Assembly: GCA_024707265.1 (NCBI GenBank)
Contig: JANQAB010000002.1
Location: forward strand, 268,188-332,187
Reading direction: 5' to 3'
Length of the DNA: 64,000 nucleotides
Source of the DNA: Sporocytophaga sp.
Lineage (GTDB): Bacteria; Bacteroidota; Bacteroidia; Cytophagales; Cytophagaceae
Part shown: one piece after another, positions 34,292 through 44,051 of the stretch
Position numbering within the stretch: the stretch's first letter is position 1
Layout of the letters: the number at the start of each line of letters is the position of its first letter
Notes under the pieces: model-generated
What the model saw: only the letters and a program-made list of their open reading frames with translations
Told to the model about the DNA's origin: nothing
Databases searched by the model: none
Made by a program: the position numbers and the translations under genes

Positions 34292-37200
34292 ATGAAAGCT
34301 TTGGTATGTAATAAAATATCGGGGTCAGTAGGGCTGACATTTCTTATTTTCTTATTTCTTGTCACCAATGCAAGAGGGGCTGACTTCTATTCTGTTTCTG
34401 CCGGTGACTGGGAATTGCCATCCAGCTGGGTGACTGATGCTTGTGGCGGCTCAGCGGCAGCTGCTACAATTCCACAGGCAGGGGATAATGTTTTTATTTG
34501 CAGTGCTATAATCCTTAACTCAACAGTTACAATAAATAATTTGACCATTAATAATGGCGGGAATCTGAGTTTTGCAGCATCTGCAATCAGCAATCTAACC
34601 GTTTCCGGAAATATTAGAGTGAATACAGGAGGAACATTTCAGGCAGTAGTAGGGACCATCCTTCATACACTTAATCTGGCTGGATCTTTTACCAATAACG
34701 GAGTTGTTGATTTCTGGAAAAGTACTACAAGCAACGTATCTCTGAACTTTAACGGAAACAGGAATTCGGTTGTATCAGGTAGCGGAACATGGAATCTTTT
34801 TGCTGTTACCATGAATAAAACTTTAAGAGACTCAACCTTTGAGGTTCAGGCTCCTGCATTTTTTACAAACTTCAATTCAGGTGTTTGGACACTAACCCAG
34901 GGAACCTACTTTCATAATTGTAACAGGACATTTGATATGGCGTCTGGTACGGCGGACTATACAATCAACTCAAACACGATTGTTAGGGTAGGGAATGGTA
35001 CTTTGAATATTGCAGCAACCGGAAACGAACTTGTGCTTGAAGGTGGACTAGTGATTACCGGGGGAACTGTCAATGTTGGACGTAGTAATGGAGTATCTCC
35101 TAATAGCTTAAGATACCGACAAATTGGTGGAATTCCTTTTATTGAACTTTCTGGAACAGGTCTTTTAAATTCATATCAGGGTATAAATTCTTTTGCTGAT
35201 AATAATACTTCTCGATTTTCATTTATCATGAAAGGAGGAACGTTAACTTTGAATACAGGTTCTTCTCAATCTACCAGGGAATCTTTTAGAGTAACAGATG
35301 TTTCCGGAAGTGTATTCAGAATGGAAGGAGGGACTATCACCCTAGTTCGTAGAACAAGTGGGGCGGGCAGATCCGACTTTGCAGTATGCGGCAATTCAGG
35401 AACTGTTAGTTCAACTGGAGGAAGGGTTCAATTTGCATCATCCGTTGCTGAGACTTTTACTTTTACTCCATACGCTAATGCTACACTTCCCAATTTTGAA
35501 GTTGTAGGTGGGGCAGGTGCAAATGTAACTCTGAGACCTTTGGGTGCAGGAAATTTCAGATTGCTCAGCTTGTATATCGGTGCGGGTAAAACTTTTGATA
35601 TAAGTGCTACTGGCGATATTAACGATTTACGTACCATGACTTTGACCGGTATAAATCAAGATGGATATGCTTTTTTTGATAATAACAATGAAGCAGCAGA
35701 TCATTTTCTTTATAGACGAGGAACGGTAGTAATAACCAGTAGCTCAAAAATAAGAACTAATGCAGCTTCAGATCTTTCTATTCGTCGGTTTTTTAATCTA
35801 AGCTTAGCATTTCCGGGGAGAAGGGTTGAAATAATCAATGATTTTGGTGTCAGTAATATTCTGACAATAAATGGAGGTAGTATAGATTCACCGGTTAGGA
35901 ATATATATCTATATAGTGGTAACCCATTATTGATTACTAATGGTAGTGTAATAACACTTTCAAATTTGATTTTTAGAGGAGCAGCACAGGATCTTCCTGG
36001 GTATAACTATGATTGTTCCATTATAGCCCAAGGAAGCGGAACACAAATTAAGCAACATGGCCAGGTGACTTGCAATGGTTTACAAATTACAGGCGATGCA
36101 GCTTCATATATTCATGGGGACAATAATGATAGCCTTCGCATAAGAGGTAATTTTGATATTGGGTGTTCGAGTTGCAGTGGTGCGGCATATGCAAATTTAA
36201 ATTATGGAATACTGACGATCGAAGAAAATTTAAATCTGAGTAACAGTGGTTATATAAACGCTGGTAACTCAACTATTTATGTGGGGAAAGACTGGAATAA
36301 TACAAGTACTAACGCCACAGGTTTTAATGAAACTCAAAGTACCGTAGTATTTACAGGCACTGGTAAAAATCAGATAATATGTACTCAATGCACTGCATCA
36401 TCATCCCCTGAAATATTTTATAATCTTGGAATAAATAAGGATGGAAGGGACACTTTACTCACACCTGTCCGAGTAACTAATCTACTTTCTTTTACAAAAG
36501 GCTATTTTATTTCTACTTCAACAAACAAAATGATAATAGGATCAACCGGGACAGTTTCAGGAGCTTCTGATGCAAGTTTTGTTGATGGTCCTGTACAGAA
36601 AATAAATGCGGGAACCTTTAATTTTCCTATAGGTGATAGCGGTAGTTATAGGCCCCTTGGAATTTCCCCAGGATCGACCGGGAGCAATTTTACTGCTGAG
36701 TATATCAAAGGACCTGCCCCTCAGCCTACCTATGATTTTGGACTTAAAGAAGCAACGGTATTGGATGTAAGCAAATGTGAATATTGGCGTTTAAATAGAG
36801 ATGCTGGCACTAATTCTACCAGAGTAAAATTAGCTTATACTTCAACAAGCTGCGGTGCCACAGAATATGCTACAGCTAAAGTCACAAATTGGAGCTCTAC
36901 CCAGTGGATAGACCTTGGAAGAGGCGGGCCAAATACAAGTGGAAATGCAAGTGGTGGTTTTATTGAGAATACTACGGCAGTGTCTACATTTGGTATATTT
37001 ACCCTTCAATCCTGCCCGAAACCCATTGTAACAGTGAGTGGCGCTACCAATTTTTGTCAGGGAAAATCCGTTACGTTGACTTCTAGTGTTGGAACTACAA
37101 ACGTCTGGGCGCCAGGAGGACAAACAACCAGTTCTATCACAGCGACTGCTTCCGGGAGTTATACTGTTACAGCAACTACTACCGGTTGTACAGCAACGTC

Positions 37201-40200
37201 AGAACCGATCATTGTTACAGTAAATCCTTTACCTGCTCAGCCAACAGCAGTAACAATTTCTCCAAGTACGATCTGTGACTCGGCAATTGTAACACTTACT
37301 GCGACAGGCTCTACGGATTACAGATGGTATGATGATAATGTTACATCAACATCCCTGGCCGGTGGGCTCTCCTATACGACACCATCTAAGATTAAAGCTA
37401 GCAGACAATTTTATGTCACGTCTTACGATAATAATGGATGTGAAAGTTCAACAAGAAGAGCGGTTTCGGTAAACATATTTAATTCTCCTGAGGTCCCGAT
37501 TGCAGAAGATAAGTTCATATGCGATCCGGGGGAAATAATCTTAACGGCGGGTGGTTCAACAGGTGGTTATATTTGGTATAATGAAGAACTGGGGGGAACT
37601 CAGGTTGCCTTTGGGTCTAATTATGTTATTCCTAATCTTACTGCAACTACAAGCTACTATGTAGTGGCGTCAGCCTCTGGTTGTGAAAGTCCAAGATTAA
37701 AGGTAACGGCAAGTCTTCATCCGCGTCCAACAAGTCCTGTAGGAATACCTGATTCAATTTGCGGAAGCGGATCTGTTACACTAAAGGCAACGGGTTCATC
37801 AAACGGATATAAATGGTATAAAACTGTTCCAGGACCTGTTGAAGCAACTACGGCTTCTTATATTACCGAAACTCTTTCTGCGACAACAACATATTATGTA
37901 AGTTCCATGAGTCCTGAAGGTTGTGAAAGTGGAAGTGCAACCCCTGTACTGGCTATCGTTAAAAAGATTCCTGCATTGCCAACAGCGGTCAACGGAACAC
38001 ATTGCGGACCTGGAGTAGTAAACCTTACAGTGTCGGGAGTAACAGGGAGTTACAAGTGGTTTAAAGACGACACTGATTTGGTAGTTCTTTCAACTTCACC
38101 TAGCTATGCTCCTAACATAAGTTCAACTACAACCTATTATGTTTCTTCTGATTCTCTTAGTTGTTTAAGTAGCAGAATTCCGGTTGTAGCAACGATATTC
38201 GACAAGCCTGAATTGCCAACCGGAAGTGACGTATCGAGGTGTGGACCAGGAAAAGTAACTCTTGAGGCTTCAGCTTCTGTAACTTCTTTCAAATGGTACC
38301 TTGATTCCACCACTACTTTGGTGCAGGAGACTTTACCGTCTTACCTCACGGATTCGATTTTAACAAATACTAAATATTATGTGTCATCAATAAGTTCTGA
38401 TGGTTGCGAAAGTGATGGCAGAACAAAGATTAATGCCATCATAAATGAACTGCCTTCTCCTCCAACTGTAAAAGACGGCTACCATTGCGGACCAGGTCAG
38501 GTAGATCTTGAAGCCTCAGGAACTGCCAATGAATTTATCTGGTATTCGGAAGCTGTAAATGGAGACTCTTTGTTTTCAGGCGATACATATAAAACTCAAT
38601 CACTGATTACCACCACTCATTTTTATGTTCTTGCCAAAAGTAGTCTGGGTTGTTCCAGTACCGCCAGAACAGAGGTAGTTGCAACAATTAAGGCAATCCC
38701 GGCCCCTCCGGTTCCTGTTAATAATTCAAACTGCGGACCTGGAGATGTCGATTTATCTGCAACAGGGTCAAATGATAAATATAAATGGTATGCATCGGAA
38801 AATGGAGGAACGCCTTTAGATAGTCTTGCTACCTATATAGCAAAAAACCTCAGCGATAGTCAGACTTTTTATGTAGCATCACAGGAAGATGGATGCCAGA
38901 GTGATAGAGTTCAGGTAGAAGCAATCATCCATCCTATACCGGCAAAACCTGTTGCAGAGGGGGATTCCAGCTGTGTACCAGGGGATTTGGACCTTTTGGC
39001 TTCAGGGGCCTCAGATTATTACTGGTATGCTGATGCTTTATCAACCATAAAACTTGATTCTGGAGCAACGTTTACTGCAAAGGATATCAGTACTACACAA
39101 TACTTTTATGTGAGTGCCATCAGTGATAAGGGATGCGAAAGCACTGACAGAACTCAGGTTCAGGCTTTAATTCTGGATATTCCCGGAGAGCCGACTGCTG
39201 CAGATACAGCGCTTTGTGGACAGGGAATGGTGAAGCTCACTGCATCTGCTTCTTCAGGAACATTTAGATGGTATAATACCCAAAATATTGAAATAGGAAA
39301 TCAGCCTGAATTTCAGACAGGAACCATAAACTCTGATTCTATATTCTATGTTTCATCAATAGTTAGTGGTTGTGAAAGTATTAAAAAGGCTGTATTGATT
39401 ACGATAAACCCGGTTCCCCCAGCTCCGGTTGTTAAAGATACAAGCCGTTGTGGTCCAGGAGTAATAAACCTTAGCGCATCCGGAAGCCCGAATGTTTATC
39501 ATTGGTATGCCAATGAAAATGATGACAGCTCAATGGCCCTTCTTGTAGGAAACATATTTTCGCCGAACATTACTTCAACTGTTTCTTATTATGTATCCTC
39601 TTTGAGTGATAAGACGTGTGAAAGCCCGGAAAAGATAAAAGTAACAGCAGAGGTTATCAAAATTCCTGATGCCCCAACGGCAGATACCTTTAGTCGCTGT
39701 GGTCCTGGAGAGGTAGAACTTTCGGCCTCAAGTCCATCTGAAAGCTATTTATGGTATACAAGCGCAGATGTTCTGATTGGTAATATTGTAGCATACAAAG
39801 TAAATGTAATCTCTGATACAATATTTTATGTAGCATCTGACAGTGCAGGCTGCATTAGTTCAAAGACGATGGTAGAGGCTATTGTTAAACCATTTCCGGT
39901 AGCTCCCACTGTTAAAGACACGGCGACCTGTGTAGCAGGAAATATAACGTTGACAGCTTCAGGTTCTCCTGAAACCTACAAATGGTTTGATAGCAATGAT
40001 ACCTTTCTACAAGACGGGCAATCTATTTCAAGAAGTATTACAGAAACTTCAACTTTTCTCATAGCATCAAGTCTGAATGGCTGTTTAAGTGAAATTAAAA
40101 CACCACTTACTGTAACCTTAAATTCCATTCCTCCGAATCCGATGACTTCGGTTAAACCAGTTTGTGGTGAAGGGCGGGTTGCCTTGTCAGCATCAGGTTC

Positions 40201-43117
40201 CGTAGGAAATTTTTTCTGGTATCAGGACGAAACAAGCGAAACACCAATCGTAAATGATTCCGATTATTTGACTGATACCTTATCTGTTTCCACTGTGTAT
40301 TATGTATTGGCTGAAAAAGACAACTGCAAAAGTCCGCGAATTTCAGTAGAGGCAATTGTAAATCCATTACCCCTTGCACCTTCTGCTATTGGCGATTCAG
40401 TTTGTGGAAACGGAGAGATGAACTTAAAAGCTTCTGGTAATTTTACGAACTATATCTGGTATTCCACTTTAATAGGTAATGATTCTCTTGATTCAGGAGA
40501 ACTATTAAAAGTTGATCTAAGCGCAACAACTACGTATTATGTTTCTTCCCTTGACAACAATGGTTGTGAAAGTGCTTTAAGAACTCCTGTTCAGGCAATT
40601 GTAAATCCATTTCCTCCAAAGCCTGCAGCGGTAGGGGATGAAAGGTGTGGAGCTGGTCCTGTTACACTTAAAGCCACAGGATTTGATGAATACAAATGGT
40701 TTGAAACAGAAACCGGATCGGCTCTTCCAACTATAGATGATACGTTACAAGTAGCGTCTCTGACGGAAACTAAATCATATTATGTCTCATCCGTAAGTCA
40801 TGGTTGTGAAAGTGAGGATAAGGCTGAAGTTATTGCAATTATTAATCCTTTACCTTCAAAACCTATTGGGGTTGATAGCTCAGTTTGCGGCGAGGGAAAT
40901 GTTCTTCTTTCTGCAATAAATTCTCCTGATAAATACTATTGGTATGATGATGCAAGCGCAGAAATTCCTCTTGATACAACAGCTTCAGAATTTCTAACAC
41001 CTTTCATTACTTCTGAGAGAAAATTTTATGTCAGTGCTGTGGATCTTTTGGGATGCGTAAGTGAAAAAGAAGAAGTGACCGCACATGTGAAGCAATTGCC
41101 TGAAGCTCCGATTACCATGCCAGATTCAATATGCGGAGTAATCGGAGAAATGACTTTAAAAGCACAAGGAGCAGCAGACACCTTTAAGTGGTACAGTTCA
41201 GATATAAGTACGACAGTACTCGAAGAGGGTCCAGAGTTCAGTGTTGTTGATTTGCCTGTTACCACCTCCTATTATGTAGCTTCGGAAACAGAAGGATGTA
41301 CCAGTTCTTCCAGGACTATTGTTACTGCTATAGTAAAATCTCAACCGGACAAACCCGTTACTATAAATGATACTATTTGCGGAGGAGGAAATGTGGAGCT
41401 GAAAGCAACGGCTTCCGGAGCAGATGCTTTCATTTGGTATAATGGTGAAACCATATTAGCAGATGAAAGTGATAATACATTAAAAGTTTATGTTACAAAT
41501 AATACTGTTTTCAATGTGGCAACCATTTACAAAGGGTGCAATAGCTCTGAAAAAACAGATGTTTGGGCAATCGTAAAACCTTATCCTAGCCTCCCTGAAG
41601 CAAAAGATGGTTTCAGCTGTGGACCGGGAAAAGTAACGCTCAGTGCTTCCGGTGCTTCCAGTAAACTTTTATGGTATAAAGACAGTGAGGGAGGGGTAAG
41701 TACAGGTCTGGGAGAATCAATAGTAACGTCCTATCTTGAAATTGATACTACTTATTATGTTACATCTGAAAGTCTGGGGTGCGAAAACGCAACCAGAGTT
41801 GCGGTGAAGGCAGTTATAAAACCCAAGCCGGACCTGCCTGTAACAGAGAACCAGAAAATTTGCGGAAGTAAAACGGTTAAACTATTAGCTTCCGGGGCTC
41901 CTGCGAATGGGGAATATTTATGGTTTGTTCCGGATTCAAGTGAAGTTAAATATTCAGGTGCTGAATATGAATTCAATGCTGTCGCTACTACCACCATGCA
42001 TGTGGCTGTTGGTTTGGACGGATGTAAAAGTGACCGGATACCTGTAACTGTGAGCGTTGATACAATACCAGCTGTTCCTTTTACTACAGACGTATCAAGA
42101 TGCGGAGCAGGGGAGGTAAAACTACAGGCATCGGGGTCTACGGGCCAGTTTAACTGGTATAATGGAGGTCAGACTATTGTCAACACAGGAAAGGAATTAG
42201 ATTTAAGTAATCAGATTGCTAGTACTTCTTATTTTGTTTCTTCTTTTGATGAAAATTGTGAAAGTGAAAAGGTTGAAGTTAAAGTGACAATTAACCCTGA
42301 AAGCAGGGCGGGATTTTTGCAATCACCCGCAACACTTGTTTGTAATGGAGAAAATTCAGGTACTATCACTGCAGTGGGGGTAGAAGGAACGGTTAAAGCC
42401 TGGCTGGTTTCGGGAAATAATTTTCTAACCACAGCAAAAGAAATTTCAGGAACTGTGGAGTTGAATTATCTCAATGTTTCATCACCAACAGGGTATAAAG
42501 TAATTGTGCAAAATGGAGACTGCCCTGCAGATACGTCCGATGCATTTATCTTATCTGTTGATAGTGCTCCTATGACAGCGGGAGGAACATTGCTTCTGGA
42601 AGACAGCACTTCTTCCGGAGGAATGCTTAAGCTGGAAGATTATACTGGTGATATAGTACGTTGGGAATACAGCAGTGACGGAGTTACCTATGCTCCTTTT
42701 ATAAACACAGATTCCATTTATAAATTTTCAATAAGTTCTATTGATAATTTTTACAGGGCAGTGGTAAAGTCCGGCATCTGTCCGGAAAGAACTTCTGAAG
42801 CCTATTACCTTGGAGAGTTCCTGAAAATGAAGATATACACTTCTTTTTCGCCCAATGGAGATGGTATCAATGACATCTGGTTTATAGATGGGATTGAAGC
42901 TTTTCCTGATAACAAAGTAAGTATTTTCAATCGCTGGGGAAATCTGGTTTATGAGGCGAGCGGATATGATAATAACATTAAAGCCTGGAAAGGCACAACT
43001 AATACAGGTATGCTCATTGGAAATGATAACACATTACCAGATGGCACGTATTTCTATAATCTGGAATGGGGAAAAGGTAAAAAGCCTTCCACAGGTTATG
43101 TCGTTATAAAAAGATAA
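34292..43117 (+). CDS. Giant T9SS-secreted surface protein with about 21 Ig-like repeats and gliding-associated C-terminal domain
   Basis: About 2,940 residues, the largest gene here. Signal peptide (LTFLIFLFLVTNARGA), an N-terminal region of about 870 residues rich in short beta strands and Gly/Asn (probably a beta-helix or solenoid), then from about residue 915 to 2670 a tandem array of Ig-like domains of about 80 residues. Each has a core like CGPGxVxLxASG ... YKWY ... TTTYYVSS ... GCES and two Cys placed to form one disulfide. The last about 95 residues (SPNGDGINDIWFIDGIEAFP ... IFNRWGNLVYEASGYDNN) are the gliding motility-associated C-terminal domain (type B T9SS signal), ending VIKR. 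ATG 34292 is preferred; an in-frame TTG lies at 34271. Followed 14 bases later by PorP/SprF. Probable adhesin, by analogy with SprB. Confidence 0.93.
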   Translation: MKALVCNKISGSVGLTFLIFLFLVTNARGADFYSVSAGDWELPSSWVTDACGGSAAAATIPQAGDNVFICSAIILNSTVTINNLTINNGGNLSFAASAISNLTVSGNIRVNTGGTFQAVVGTILHTLNLAGSFTNNGVVDFWKSTTSNVSLNFNGNRNSVVSGSGTWNLFAVTMNKTLRDSTFEVQAPAFFTNFNSGVWTLTQGTYFHNCNRTFDMASGTADYTINSNTIVRVGNGTLNIAATGNELVLEGGLVITGGTVNVGRSNGVSPNSLRYRQIGGIPFIELSGTGLLNSYQGINSFADNNTSRFSFIMKGGTLTLNTGSSQSTRESFRVTDVSGSVFRMEGGTITLVRRTSGAGRSDFAVCGNSGTVSSTGGRVQFASSVAETFTFTPYANATLPNFEVVGGAGANVTLRPLGAGNFRLLSLYIGAGKTFDISATGDINDLRTMTLTGINQDGYAFFDNNNEAADHFLYRRGTVVITSSSKIRTNAASDLSIRRFFNLSLAFPGRRVEIINDFGVSNILTINGGSIDSPVRNIYLYSGNPLLITNGSVITLSNLIFRGAAQDLPGYNYDCSIIAQGSGTQIKQHGQVTCNGLQITGDAASYIHGDNNDSLRIRGNFDIGCSSCSGAAYANLNYGILTIEENLNLSNSGYINAGNSTIYVGKDWNNTSTNATGFNETQSTVVFTGTGKNQIICTQCTASSSPEIFYNLGINKDGRDTLLTPVRVTNLLSFTKGYFISTSTNKMIIGSTGTVSGASDASFVDGPVQKINAGTFNFPIGDSGSYRPLGISPGSTGSNFTAEYIKGPAPQPTYDFGLKEATVLDVSKCEYWRLNRDAGTNSTRVKLAYTSTSCGATEYATAKVTNWSSTQWIDLGRGGPNTSGNASGGFIENTTAVSTFGIFTLQSCPKPIVTVSGATNFCQGKSVTLTSSVGTTNVWAPGGQTTSSITATASGSYTVTATTTGCTATSEPIIVTVNPLPAQPTAVTISPSTICDSAIVTLTATGSTDYRWYDDNVTSTSLAGGLSYTTPSKIKASRQFYVTSYDNNGCESSTRRAVSVNIFNSPEVPIAEDKFICDPGEIILTAGGSTGGYIWYNEELGGTQVAFGSNYVIPNLTATTSYYVVASASGCESPRLKVTASLHPRPTSPVGIPDSICGSGSVTLKATGSSNGYKWYKTVPGPVEATTASYITETLSATTTYYVSSMSPEGCESGSATPVLAIVKKIPALPTAVNGTHCGPGVVNLTVSGVTGSYKWFKDDTDLVVLSTSPSYAPNISSTTTYYVSSDSLSCLSSRIPVVATIFDKPELPTGSDVSRCGPGKVTLEASASVTSFKWYLDSTTTLVQETLPSYLTDSILTNTKYYVSSISSDGCESDGRTKINAIINELPSPPTVKDGYHCGPGQVDLEASGTANEFIWYSEAVNGDSLFSGDTYKTQSLITTTHFYVLAKSSLGCSSTARTEVVATIKAIPAPPVPVNNSNCGPGDVDLSATGSNDKYKWYASENGGTPLDSLATYIAKNLSDSQTFYVASQEDGCQSDRVQVEAIIHPIPAKPVAEGDSSCVPGDLDLLASGASDYYWYADALSTIKLDSGATFTAKDISTTQYFYVSAISDKGCESTDRTQVQALILDIPGEPTAADTALCGQGMVKLTASASSGTFRWYNTQNIEIGNQPEFQTGTINSDSIFYVSSIVSGCESIKKAVLITINPVPPAPVVKDTSRCGPGVINLSASGSPNVYHWYANENDDSSMALLVGNIFSPNITSTVSYYVSSLSDKTCESPEKIKVTAEVIKIPDAPTADTFSRCGPGEVELSASSPSESYLWYTSADVLIGNIVAYKVNVISDTIFYVASDSAGCISSKTMVEAIVKPFPVAPTVKDTATCVAGNITLTASGSPETYKWFDSNDTFLQDGQSISRSITETSTFLIASSLNGCLSEIKTPLTVTLNSIPPNPMTSVKPVCGEGRVALSASGSVGNFFWYQDETSETPIVNDSDYLTDTLSVSTVYYVLAEKDNCKSPRISVEAIVNPLPLAPSAIGDSVCGNGEMNLKASGNFTNYIWYSTLIGNDSLDSGELLKVDLSATTTYYVSSLDNNGCESALRTPVQAIVNPFPPKPAAVGDERCGAGPVTLKATGFDEYKWFETETGSALPTIDDTLQVASLTETKSYYVSSVSHGCESEDKAEVIAIINPLPSKPIGVDSSVCGEGNVLLSAINSPDKYYWYDDASAEIPLDTTASEFLTPFITSERKFYVSAVDLLGCVSEKEEVTAHVKQLPEAPITMPDSICGVIGEMTLKAQGAADTFKWYSSDISTTVLEEGPEFSVVDLPVTTSYYVASETEGCTSSSRTIVTAIVKSQPDKPVTINDTICGGGNVELKATASGADAFIWYNGETILADESDNTLKVYVTNNTVFNVATIYKGCNSSEKTDVWAIVKPYPSLPEAKDGFSCGPGKVTLSASGASSKLLWYKDSEGGVSTGLGESIVTSYLEIDTTYYVTSESLGCENATRVAVKAVIKPKPDLPVTENQKICGSKTVKLLASGAPANGEYLWFVPDSSEVKYSGAEYEFNAVATTTMHVAVGLDGCKSDRIPVTVSVDTIPAVPFTTDVSRCGAGEVKLQASGSTGQFNWYNGGQTIVNTGKELDLSNQIASTSYFVSSFDENCESEKVEVKVTINPESRAGFLQSPATLVCNGENSGTITAVGVEGTVKAWLVSGNNFLTTAKEISGTVELNYLNVSSPTGYKVIVQNGDCPADTSDAFILSVDSAPMTAGGTLLLEDSTSSGGMLKLEDYTGDIVRWEYSSDGVTYAPFINTDSIYKFSISSIDNFYRAVVKSGICPERTSEAYYLGEFLKMKIYTSFSPNGDGINDIWFIDGIEAFPDNKVSIFNRWGNLVYEASGYDNNIKAWKGTTNTGMLIGNDNTLPDGTYFYNLEWGKGKKPSTGYVVIKR
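37231..42300 (+). repeat. Tandem array of about 240-bp Ig-like domain repeats
   Basis: From the unit beginning AQPTAVTISPSTICDS to that beginning AVPFTTDVSRCGAG I count 21 units, mean period about 80.6 residues (about 242 bp). Units are clearly related in protein but diverged in DNA, so the array is old rather than freshly expanded. Confidence 0.85.
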
Positions 43118-43131
43118 AGAATTAAGTACAC

Positions 43132-44049
43132 GTGGTCAGGTCAAGTATATTACTGGTTAGTTTTGTTTTGATGTCTTTGGTAACCAAAGCCCAGCAGGCT
43201 ACGTTGTATTCTCAATACATGTTTAATGGGCTTGCGATTAATCCGGCATATGCCGGCTCCAGTGAAGCTTTAAACTTCACTGCTACAGGAAGAAAACAAT
43301 GGAGTGGAGTAGAGGGAGCACCTACGACACTTACGTTTTCAGCACATGCACCTATACGCAAAGAAAAGATGGCATTGGGAGCTTTGATCACCAATGATCA
43401 TATATCTGTTTTTACCCAGACTACCTTAAATATCGTTTACGCCTACAGATTACATTTATCCTCCGGATCTACTCTGGCATTTGGTCTTCAGGCTGGAGCT
43501 TCCAATTATCTGGCAAGATACAGCGATTTAACTTACAAGACTGCTAATGACCCTGCTTTACAACAGGAAGATTATAATACAATTACCCCAGGATTTGGAG
43601 CCGGAATTTATTACAATTCAAAAAAGTTTTATGCCGGAGCTTCTGTTCCCTACCTGGCAAGTAATTTTCTTGCTTCAAAATATGTGGCCAATCGTTTGGA
43701 ACTAAAGAATCATTATTTTTTTACGGCAGGTTATGTTGCAGAAGTAAATGAGCATCTGAAATTTAAACCCAGTACGCTTATTAAATATATAGAAGGCGCT
43801 CCAGTACAGATTGATTATAATGCTAATTTTCTTTATAAAGAAGTTCTTTGGCTTGGTGTTTCTTACAGAAGTGCTACTTCGTTAGTATTTATGGGTCAGG
43901 TCTATGCTAATGATCAGCTGAGTTTCGGGTATTCCTACGATCATAGCCTTTCAAAATTATCAGGATTTAAAACAGGTTCTCATGAAATTATGATTAGTTA
44001 CCTTTTTTCATATACTAAAACTAAAGTCGTTACACCAAGATATTTTTAA
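43132..44049 (+). CDS. PorP/SprF-family type IX secretion membrane protein
   Basis: 305 residues. Signal peptide, then the family hallmark QQATLYSQYMFNGLAINPAYAGSSEALNFT near the start of the mature protein, and beta-barrel strands to the end (GFKTGSHEIMISYLFSYTKT). PorP/SprF proteins are outer-membrane partners of type B C-terminal-domain substrates; in Flavobacterium johnsoniae SprF is needed for SprB secretion. Position directly after the giant protein (14 bases) repeats that pairing and implies this is its dedicated partner. The start is GTG 43132. The next gene begins two bases after its stop. Confidence 0.94.
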   Translation: MVRSSILLVSFVLMSLVTKAQQATLYSQYMFNGLAINPAYAGSSEALNFTATGRKQWSGVEGAPTTLTFSAHAPIRKEKMALGALITNDHISVFTQTTLNIVYAYRLHLSSGSTLAFGLQAGASNYLARYSDLTYKTANDPALQQEDYNTITPGFGAGIYYNSKKFYAGASVPYLASNFLASKYVANRLELKNHYFFTAGYVAEVNEHLKFKPSTLIKYIEGAPVQIDYNANFLYKEVLWLGVSYRSATSLVFMGQVYANDQLSFGYSYDHSLSKLSGFKTGSHEIMISYLFSYTKTKVVTPRYF

Positions 44050-44051
44050 GG

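Noticed and set aside
37231..42300. CRISPR array
   Set aside because: The periodic repeats are in-frame protein domains of about 240 bp with diverged DNA, not short identical repeats with spacers.
34387..42432. Minus-strand open frames within the giant adhesin gene
   Set aside because: Shadows of a repeat-rich coding strand; no signal peptides, domains or promoters.
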